The position numbers were made by a program, and so were the translations under genes. Positions 5,896 to 10,533 of a stretch of 10,533 bases of DNA are shown in pieces. The notes beneath the pieces were generated by a model that saw nothing but the letters and a program-made list of their open reading frames with translations, ran no database searches and was not told where the DNA came from. This DNA is from Patescibacteria group bacterium (lineage in GTDB: Bacteria > Patescibacteriota > Minisyncoccia > Moranbacterales > JAKLHP01), in contig JAKLHP010000023.1 in NCBI GenBank assembly GCA_022710085.1, positions 1-10,533 on the forward strand, read 5' to 3'. Position 1 is the stretch's first letter, and each line of letters begins with the position of its first letter.

Positions 5896-6198
5896 ATGGA
5901 CCAAAATAAAATGCAGAAAACTTTAATGGAAGAACTGGGACTCTCTGATCTTCCTCAGGACAAGCAGGAACAGTTGCTGATAAAGATGACAGAAGTGCTT
6001 CTTAAGCGGATATTCTTGGAAACAATGGAAAAATTGGATGATCAGGGAAAAGAAGAATACCAGAAAATGGTAGAAAGCGGAACAGCCACCCCGGAGCAGA
6101 TGGAAGAATTTCTGAAATCCAGGGTGAATGATTATGAAGGACTAGTTAAAAAAGTGGTAGATGAATTTAAGGAGGAAATGAAAAGAGGAACTGTTTAA
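5896..6198 (+). CDS. Small helical protein, DUF5663-like (100 aa)
   Basis: A short, acidic, all-helical protein that begins with E-L-G-L-S-D-L-P-Q-D-K-Q near residue 13 and continues with a helical L-x-K-M-T-E-V-L-L-K-R stretch. This start and the length match my recollection of DUF5663, a family found mainly in CPR bacteria, though I could not run a profile. No catalytic motif is seen. It starts 36 bases after the membrane protein, has no SD (only AT-rich upstream sequence), and lies in the same operon as the ATPase, so it may be an accessory subunit or chaperone. Confidence 0.72.
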   Translation: MDQNKMQKTLMEELGLSDLPQDKQEQLLIKMTEVLLKRIFLETMEKLDDQGKEEYQKMVESGTATPEQMEEFLKSRVNDYEGLVKKVVDEFKEEMKRGTV

Positions 6199-6217
6199 TT
6201 TTTTTATTTTAAAATCT

Positions 6218-6667
6218 ATGCCAGACATTATAAATTCCAACTTGGAACCTATCGATGAAAAAGATCTTGATTTGGAATCCAAGTTTGGGAAAGCTGGGCC
6301 GGAGAAAACTTCCCGAGGGCAGGAAAAAGACACTTTTAAGGTTGAAGAAGAACCGAACAAAGAAATGATTTTTGCCGAAAGAGACAATGCTTACAATAAG
6401 ATACTTTCCAAGGTTCAGTCTCGAAAAACCGGCAATGATGATCAGTATGAAATAGAAGAAGATGCCAAGAAGGCTTTTGAAAAACAGGATGCAGAAAGTC
6501 AGGTCCAGCATCTGGTTGATGTTGCAATGGCTAAAGGAGTAGTTTATGCAGTAAAAGTAGCAAGACACCTGGAAGATAATTATGTTCTGGACAAGTTTCA
6601 TGACCAGCTGCTTGCCGAGGAACTTCATAATGCCTTGAAACAAAAAGGTTTGATCGAAGAAATTTAG
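6218..6667 (+). CDS. Acidic hypothetical protein with conserved C-terminal helical domain (149 aa)
   Basis: The first ~80 residues are charged and probably disordered. The last ~55 form a helical domain with V-Q-H-L-V-D-V-A-M-A-K-G-V-V-Y-A-V-K-V-A-R followed by Y-V-L-D-K-F-H-D-Q-L; the 'L..LA..KG...A...A......Y.LD..HD.L' spacing is a pattern I recall from uncharacterised CPR proteins near T4SS-like ATPases. It starts 19 bases after the previous stop and ends 24 bases before the ATPase start, with no SD, so all are one transcript. A role as adaptor or soluble partner of the ATPase is inferred from position alone. Confidence 0.75.
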   Translation: MPDIINSNLEPIDEKDLDLESKFGKAGPEKTSRGQEKDTFKVEEEPNKEMIFAERDNAYNKILSKVQSRKTGNDDQYEIEEDAKKAFEKQDAESQVQHLVDVAMAKGVVYAVKVARHLEDNYVLDKFHDQLLAEELHNALKQKGLIEEI

Positions 6668-6691
6668 TTTTAATAAAAAAAACAAAAACAA

Positions 6692-9175
6692 ATGGATTTT
6701 AATCCTAATTCCATATTGGTTCCTTTTGCCCTCATACTTTCGGTGGTCTGTTTTGGAAGCGGGGCATATATAATGTTCCGCAGTTTCTTTGGTTTTCGGG
6801 CTCAAATAAAGCGTTCGGTGAATATGGATCTGGAAATTATAAAGGTTTCCAAAATATACAAGAAAGAAGAAGAGAGATCAGCGGAAAAAGATGCTTGGAA
6901 AGGAGAAATAGGTTCCATGGAACAACTTTTTACGACACTAGCTAACATTAAAAATAATCTTGGAATTTTTCAAAGGATTTTTTACGGCCAGCCTCACATT
7001 TCCTTGGAAATAGCCAATCCTGCCGGAGAAGAAGAAGTTTTCTTTTATATGTCGATTCCAAAAAGGTTCCGAGAAAGAATCGAAAAACAAGTTTTGAGCT
7101 TTTTCCCCAATGCTTCAATGGAAAAGATTCCAGATTATACTATTTTCCGTCCTGGAAATTTCACGGCAGCTGCCACTTTGAAATTTAAGAATAAATACCT
7201 TCTTCCAATCAGGACCTATCGGACCATGGAAGTCGATCCCTTAAATGAAATATCCAATTCTTTCAGCAAATTAAATGAAGAGAAAGAAGGAGCGGCTATC
7301 CAGTTGATATTAGTTCCGGCCGGTTTTGGCTGGAGAGCTGAAGGCAGGACTGTTGCCCATGAAATGCAGCAAGGAAAAAGACTTAATGAAGTTTTTTCGA
7401 GGTCCATCGTCCATTCAATCGGAAAAGGCATTGGAAAAGGGCTTTCGGAAGTCGTTCAAAGCACTACTTCCAAAGATGGCAAGAGTAGCTTTCAGAATGA
7501 TAAAATAGTACAGCTTACTCCGGAAGAGCAGGAACTCATCAAATCAATAGAAAAGAAGTCCAATTTGGTCGGTTTTAAGGTAAATTTAAGACTGATTACT
7601 TCTGCAGAAAGCCAGGAAAGAGCCGATGAAATTTTGGCTCATCTTGAAAACTCTTTTTCCCAATTTGAAAATTCAGATCTGAATTATTTCCAGATTCAAA
7701 GAAGGGTAAAGGGAAAAAAAATAGCCTTCGATTACATTTTCAGAAACTTTGATGAGGAAAACTCAATTATCATGAGCACTGAAGAAATTGCCAGTATATA
7801 TCATTTCCCGATTTCTACTACTGAAACTCCAAAGATAAAATGGCTCAAGTCTGGTGCAGCTGCACCGCCCCCGAACCTTCCCAAAGAAGGGATACTTTTG
7901 GGATACAATGATTATCGGGGATTGAAAAGCGAGATAAAACTTACTGATGATGATCGAAGAAGACATCTCTATGTCATCGGACAAACCGGTACTGGTAAAT
8001 CTAATCTTCTCAAAGAGATGGCCAAGCAGGATGTCAAAAATGGAAAAGGAATTTGCGTCATTGATCCTCACGGAGATTTTGCTGAAGATGTCCTTACTGC
8101 GGTTCCCATGGAAAGAGCTGAAGATGTCGTTTATTTCGATCCTTCAGATATTGAGAGGCCGTTTGGGCTGAATATGCTTGAATATGATCCAGCTCATCCT
8201 GAACAAAAGACTTTTGTCATTAATGAAATGATAAACATCTTTGACAAGTTGTATGATCTTAAGCAGACTGGAGGCCCGATGTTTGAGCAGTATATGAGAA
8301 ATGCAATGCAGCTTATCATGGATGATCCGGAAACTGGATCAACTCTTATGGAAATTTCCAAAGTTCTGGCAGATGAAGATTTTAGAAGAATGAAAATTTT
8401 GAAATGCCAGAATCCGGTGGTTCGGGATTTCTGGACAAAGGAAGCGGAAAAAGCCGGAGGAGAAGCCGCTTTGGCCAATATGGTTCCATATATAACCTCC
8501 AAACTTACCACTTTCATTGCCAATGATATGATGCGTCCGATCATTGCTCAGCAGAAAAGCTCCCTGAATTTCCGGGATATTATGGATAACGGAAAGATTC
8601 TGATTATCAATCTTTCTAAAGGAAAAATTGGGGAAATTAACAGCCATCTGCTCGGAATGGTGATTGTGGGAAAACTTTTAATGGCAGCCTTGGGAAGAGT
8701 TGATGTTCCCCAGGAAGAAAGGAAAGATTTTTATCTCTACATTGACGAATTTCAGAATGTTACTACTGATTCGATTTCTCAGATACTTTCTGAAGCCAGA
8801 AAGTATCGTTTGGATCTTATTATTGCCCATCAGTTTATCGGTCAGTTGTCCGAAGAGATATCTAAAGCAGTTTTTGGAAATGTCGGATCCTTGGCATCAT
8901 TCAGAGTCGGTCCGGAAGATGCTGAATTTTTGGAAAAACAATTTGCTCCAATCTTCTCAGCCAATGACCTGTCGAATGTGGACAATTATAATTGCTTCAC
9001 CCGGCTTCTTATCAATAACGAATCAACCAAACCTTTTAATATGAAAACTTTCCCTCCGACTCACGGAGATCAGGAACTGGCCAACAATCTGAAGCACCTT
9101 TCACGCCTGAAATACGGAAGAGATGCAAAAATTGTGAACCGGGAAATTATGGAAAGGTCAAAGATATCTTTATAA
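6692..9175 (+). CDS. Membrane-anchored TraG/VirD4/HerA-type DNA-translocating ATPase (827 aa)
   Basis: Residues 9-31 form one transmembrane helix, followed by a ~380-residue region of unknown fold typical of CPR and archaeal coupling-protein-like ATPases. The motor domain starts near 405: Walker A G430-Q-T-G-T-G-K436-S437, then C-V-I-D-P-H-G-D-F, Walker B Y-L-Y-I-D685-E686-F-Q and a sensor-like I-I-A-H713-Q714-F. These are the hallmarks of the VirD4/TraG/HerA-FtsK superfamily, which forms hexamers that pump DNA or hand substrates to a type IV secretion channel at the inner membrane. All catalytic residues are present, so it should be active. No relaxase, VirB4 or pilin gene is visible nearby, so a conjugative role is not proven; DNA uptake, segregation or secretion are alternatives. 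It has no SD, and no clear terminator follows before 9281. Confidence 0.9.
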   Translation: MDFNPNSILVPFALILSVVCFGSGAYIMFRSFFGFRAQIKRSVNMDLEIIKVSKIYKKEEERSAEKDAWKGEIGSMEQLFTTLANIKNNLGIFQRIFYGQPHISLEIANPAGEEEVFFYMSIPKRFRERIEKQVLSFFPNASMEKIPDYTIFRPGNFTAAATLKFKNKYLLPIRTYRTMEVDPLNEISNSFSKLNEEKEGAAIQLILVPAGFGWRAEGRTVAHEMQQGKRLNEVFSRSIVHSIGKGIGKGLSEVVQSTTSKDGKSSFQNDKIVQLTPEEQELIKSIEKKSNLVGFKVNLRLITSAESQERADEILAHLENSFSQFENSDLNYFQIQRRVKGKKIAFDYIFRNFDEENSIIMSTEEIASIYHFPISTTETPKIKWLKSGAAAPPPNLPKEGILLGYNDYRGLKSEIKLTDDDRRRHLYVIGQTGTGKSNLLKEMAKQDVKNGKGICVIDPHGDFAEDVLTAVPMERAEDVVYFDPSDIERPFGLNMLEYDPAHPEQKTFVINEMINIFDKLYDLKQTGGPMFEQYMRNAMQLIMDDPETGSTLMEISKVLADEDFRRMKILKCQNPVVRDFWTKEAEKAGGEAALANMVPYITSKLTTFIANDMMRPIIAQQKSSLNFRDIMDNGKILIINLSKGKIGEINSHLLGMVIVGKLLMAALGRVDVPQEERKDFYLYIDEFQNVTTDSISQILSEARKYRLDLIIAHQFIGQLSEEISKAVFGNVGSLASFRVGPEDAEFLEKQFAPIFSANDLSNVDNYNCFTRLLINNESTKPFNMKTFPPTHGDQELANNLKHLSRLKYGRDAKIVNREIMERSKISL

Positions 9176-9280
9176 AGAAGAAGAAAAATTAGAAGTCGAT
9201 TGTATTACTTATGTAGAAAAGCTTTTTCAAATGGCATTACCGTTTACTTTTTGGAAAAGAGCTCTTTCGGGGAGGGGGAG

Positions 9281-9310
9281 TTGACAAAATTTAGACGGTT
9301 ATGCTAAATT
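9281..9310 (+). promoter_or_regulatory. Promoter of the lipoprotein gene
   Basis: TTGACA (9281-9286) stands 18 bp from TAAATT (9305-9310), which is preceded by TGC, forming an extended -10 (TGnTA). It follows a G-rich stretch (9270-9280). The -35 again runs into As, like three other promoters in the window. The 9176-9280 stretch before it holds no gene I can support. Confidence 0.55.
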
Positions 9311-9380
9311 GATTAGTAAAGAATCTTTGAGTTATTTAACAATCAATCAATCTCACAGATAGATAAGGAAGGAGGATAGA

Positions 9381-9935
9381 GTGAAAGCATCATTTAATAA
9401 GGTAATTATTGCTTTGTTTTTTCTTTCATTGACGGTTTCCTGTGCCAAAAGGGCCGATATCTCGGTGAGGATGAACGGGGTTTTGATGCCGAAAGAAATT
9501 CAAAACTCCATACTTTCATCAGGCGAGAACAAAAAAATAAGAGTCGTCTGGTATTATTACCGAACGCATAACAAGACATTCCGTTCACAGGGAATTTCGG
9601 AGGTAATTCAGGAAGAACAACCTCTTGACTTCTTTCAGATGCCGAAGGAATTGCCATCGGACACTTCTCAGGTAGGGATCCGCATCATCGTTTACAACCC
9701 GTATTTTTTGCGGTTTCGTATTTCGGTTTTGGACGGTTCCTCCAAAGAAGAAAAGAAAGTTTATGATGGAATCAAGGAAAACCACGAAGTTGTTCTGACT
9801 GGTCCCATCGTTAAAGATCGCCAATGTCAAGTCAGTGCTAGGATAGAATTGATCGGGAAAAACGGATCCTTTGTCGCCGATTCGGCAGATATCGGGGATC
9901 TTGTATATTCCATCAGTTCTTCCAAGTCAGATTAA
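9381..9935 (+). CDS. Probable lipoprotein, beta-rich, unrecognised (184 aa)
   Basis: GTG at 9381 follows AAGGAGG (9369-9375) with 5 bases between, one of the clearest SDs here. The N-terminus is Lys-positive, then a hydrophobic core I-I-A-L-F-F-L-S-L, then T-V-S-C21: a type II signal peptide with a slightly non-standard lipobox (Leu at -4 instead of -3). After C21 the mature part is rich in alternating Val/Ile/Tyr/Phe stretches (for example R-V-V-W-Y-Y-Y and I-R-I-I-V-Y-N-P-Y), suggesting a beta-sandwich. It should be anchored on the outer face of the cytoplasmic membrane. No enzyme motif or known family is seen. It precedes the riboswitch region and the secreted protein gene, so both may belong to one cell-surface locus. 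Confidence 0.75.
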   Translation: MKASFNKVIIALFFLSLTVSCAKRADISVRMNGVLMPKEIQNSILSSGENKKIRVVWYYYRTHNKTFRSQGISEVIQEEQPLDFFQMPKELPSDTSQVGIRIIVYNPYFLRFRISVLDGSSKEEKKVYDGIKENHEVVLTGPIVKDRQCQVSARIELIGKNGSFVADSADIGDLVYSISSSKSD

Positions 9936-9949
9936 CATTGGCGGTTATG

Positions 9950-10000
9950 GCAACTTCTCAATAAGGAAGGGGGTGAAAAGGCAGTAAGATTGAGAGTTGC
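9950..10000 (+). promoter_or_regulatory. Long stem enclosing an SD-like sequence, upstream of the riboswitch
   Basis: GCAACTTCTCAA (9950-9961) pairs with TTGAGAGTTGC (9990-10000): 11 bp with one bulged base. The 28-base loop contains AAGGAAGGGGG and a 4-codon frame GTG-AAA-AGG-CAG-TAA. There is no U-tract, so it is not an intrinsic terminator. It could protect the 3' end of the lipoprotein mRNA or be part of the riboswitch leader. The pairing is seen; its role is inferred. Confidence 0.4.
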
Positions 10001-10023
10001 TCTTGCAGCAAAAGGCAGTAAGA
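9976..10023 (+). repeat. 14-bp direct repeat AAAAGGCAGTAAGA, period 34
   Basis: AAAAGGCAGTAAGA occurs at 9976-9989 and again at 10010-10023, with 20 bases between. The second copy ends right where the riboswitch aptamer begins and the first lies in the loop of the stem at 9950-10000. A perfect 14-bp match this close is unlikely by chance. It may be a small duplication made during assembly of the leader, or paired sites for a protein or RNA. Confidence 0.6.
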
Positions 10024-10024
10024 A

Positions 10025-10134
10025 TTTCGAGGCACGAAATGGCAACCTTGTCGAAAGGCAAGTGAGTTCGCAAAGCTATCTGGCCTAAACCTACCGGTGT
10101 TGGTAGGCAAGTATTGGTCGCAGAGCCACCGAAA
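10025..10134 (+). promoter_or_regulatory. GEMM-I (cyclic di-GMP-I) riboswitch aptamer
   Basis: Most of the parts of this RNA can be read off. P1b is CTTGTC-GAAA-GGCAAG (10047-10062), a 6-bp stem with the GAAA tetraloop. CGCAAAGC (10069-10076) is the conserved core carrying the ligand-stacking A (10072). GGCCTAAACC (10082-10091) with TATTGG (10112-10117) resembles the 11-nt tetraloop receptor; CCTACC/GGTAGG (10090-10095 with 10102-10107) closes the P2 hairpin. GCCACCGA (10125-10132) fits the 3' core, where C10129 would match Vc2 C92. TTTC/GAAA (10025-10028 with 10131-10134) may be P1a. The base matching Vc2 G20 appears to be G10041, which favours c-di-GMP over cGAMP. It lies 73 bases before a secreted-protein gene. 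Alignment is by eye; the 5' core is one or two bases shorter than in Vc2. Confidence 0.82.
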
Positions 10135-10136
10135 GT

Positions 10137-10180
10137 CGAGAGCCTTACTCGTGGAGTTAAGAACAGTGTTCTTACGCGAG
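10137..10180 (+). promoter_or_regulatory. Likely riboswitch expression platform with alternative pairings
   Basis: CTCGTG (10148-10153) pairs with CGCGAG (10175-10180) and, inside it, TAAGAAC (10158-10164) with GTTCTTA (10168-10174): a 33-nt hairpin with a 4-base bulge and a 3-base loop. CTCG (10148-10151) can instead pair with CGAG (10137-10140), just after the aptamer's 3' strand. No U-tract follows, so control of translation or RNA stability is more likely than intrinsic termination. The stems are seen; the switching is inferred. Confidence 0.5.
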
Positions 10181-10207
10181 AAGGATTTATCGATTGAGGT
10201 GAAAGAA

Positions 10208-10533
10208 ATGAGGAAAGCTTTTTTGTTCACGATTCTGTTGGCAGGCGTCTTGATGTTCGCCCCGGCAATGTCCCAGGCGTGTGACTACTTTGGCTGCACT
10301 CCTCCGGTGATTCCCATAGCGGGTAGCGCTGAAGCACAGGCCTTCGAGAACCTGACCATCGAATACGGTCAGAATGCTGGAGTGCAGAACATCAACCAGG
10401 TTACCTTCAAGACGGAAAACGTCGAGTCATACGAGATCAACGGAAACGTATACGGCAGTATTCATTCCAATCCGGACACTCTCTTTTTCGTCGGACTCAA
10501 AGGCGACTTGACGATAACCGACTCCGCCTCGAC
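10208..10533 (+). CDS. Secreted protein under riboswitch control, N-terminal part only
   Basis: ATG at 10208 follows GAGGTG (10196-10201) with 6 bases between; 108 codons are present and the frame is open at the window end. Residues 1-24 are a classical Sec signal peptide: M-R-K, a hydrophobic core F-L-F-T-I-L-L-A-G-V-L-M-F, and a likely type I cleavage near A-M-S-Q-A. The mature start has C25-D-Y-F-G-C30, possibly a disulfide. The rest alternates polar and hydrophobic residues with many Asn, Thr, Val and Gly, as in beta-solenoid or adhesin-like surface proteins, but no family is recognised. A c-di-GMP riboswitch directly upstream suggests regulated export of a matrix or attachment protein. 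Codons are G/C-richer at third positions than in the ATPase operon. Confidence 0.8.
   Translation, partial: MRKAFLFTILLAGVLMFAPAMSQACDYFGCTPPVIPIAGSAEAQAFENLTIEYGQNAGVQNINQVTFKTENVESYEINGNVYGSIHSNPDTLFFVGLKGDLTITDSAS

Noticed and set aside
9225..9272. AAGAGCTCTT palindrome and GAAAAGCTTTTTC as a terminator of the ATPase operon
   Set aside because: Near-perfect palindromes without loop space or a following U-tract, so no convincing terminator.
9231..9284. 17-codon frame starting M-A-L-P-F-T-F
   Set aside because: No SD, and its end overlaps the -35 box of the lipoprotein promoter.
9903..9909. TATATT as a separate promoter for the riboswitch and secreted gene
   Set aside because: No acceptable -35 box 16-18 bp upstream and it lies inside the lipoprotein gene; co-transcription or an unseen promoter is as likely.
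9958..10230. 90-codon minus-strand frame across the riboswitch region
   Set aside because: It runs through conserved RNA structure, has no SD and overlaps the start of the secreted protein gene.
1..10533. tRNA, rRNA, CRISPR array or insertion sequence
   Set aside because: None seen by eye: no cloverleaf, no regularly spaced repeats, no transposase and no terminal inverted repeats.

Overview
The window looks like a piece of a Patescibacteria (CPR) genome, probably Parcubacteria/Moranbacteria-like. The best evidence is the block at 3415-9175: a large charged membrane protein, a ~100-aa DUF5663-like helical protein, a ~150-aa acidic protein whose conserved C-terminus I recognise from CPR genomes, and a membrane-anchored TraG/VirD4/HerA-type ATPase. 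These four genes have AT-rich upstream sequence without Shine-Dalgarno (SD) sites. The lineage is inferred; no rRNA or marker gene is present.

Left part, minus strand (1-2251). A NYN/LabA-type nuclease gene has its own promoter and intrinsic terminator. Downstream of it, a second promoter and a ~230-nt leader holding an SD-led 8-codon ORF precede a vWA (MIDAS) protein and a partial Ser/Thr-kinase-like protein. The vWA plus kinase pair resembles the TerY-type vWA-phosphatase-kinase signalling modules; any PP2C partner would lie outside the window to the left.

Middle left, plus strand (2276-3288). A compact transcription unit of very small, strongly basic proteins (81, 79, 22 and 50 aa, one with a Cys/His metal-site pattern) has excellent SD sites, an orphan perfect SD followed by ATT, and a 5-codon SD-led ORF just before an intrinsic terminator. 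I recognise none of the products.

Centre (3302-9175). The SD-less operon described above probably encodes a membrane-associated DNA-translocation or conjugation-like machine, or part of one.

Right part, plus strand (9281-10533). A lipoprotein-like gene with a TTGACA promoter is followed by a structured 270-nt region. That region contains a 14-bp direct repeat, a long stem, and what looks like a GEMM-I (c-di-GMP-I) riboswitch with a GAAA tetraloop, an 11-nt-type tetraloop receptor and the CGCAAAGC/GGCCTAAACC core. A 33-nt hairpin forms a likely expression platform, then comes a secreted protein gene cut by the window end. The likely wiring is that cyclic di-GMP controls production of an exported surface protein.

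The genes flanking the ATPase operon share TTGACAAAA-type promoters and strong SD sites, while the operon has neither. The window therefore mixes two expression styles.
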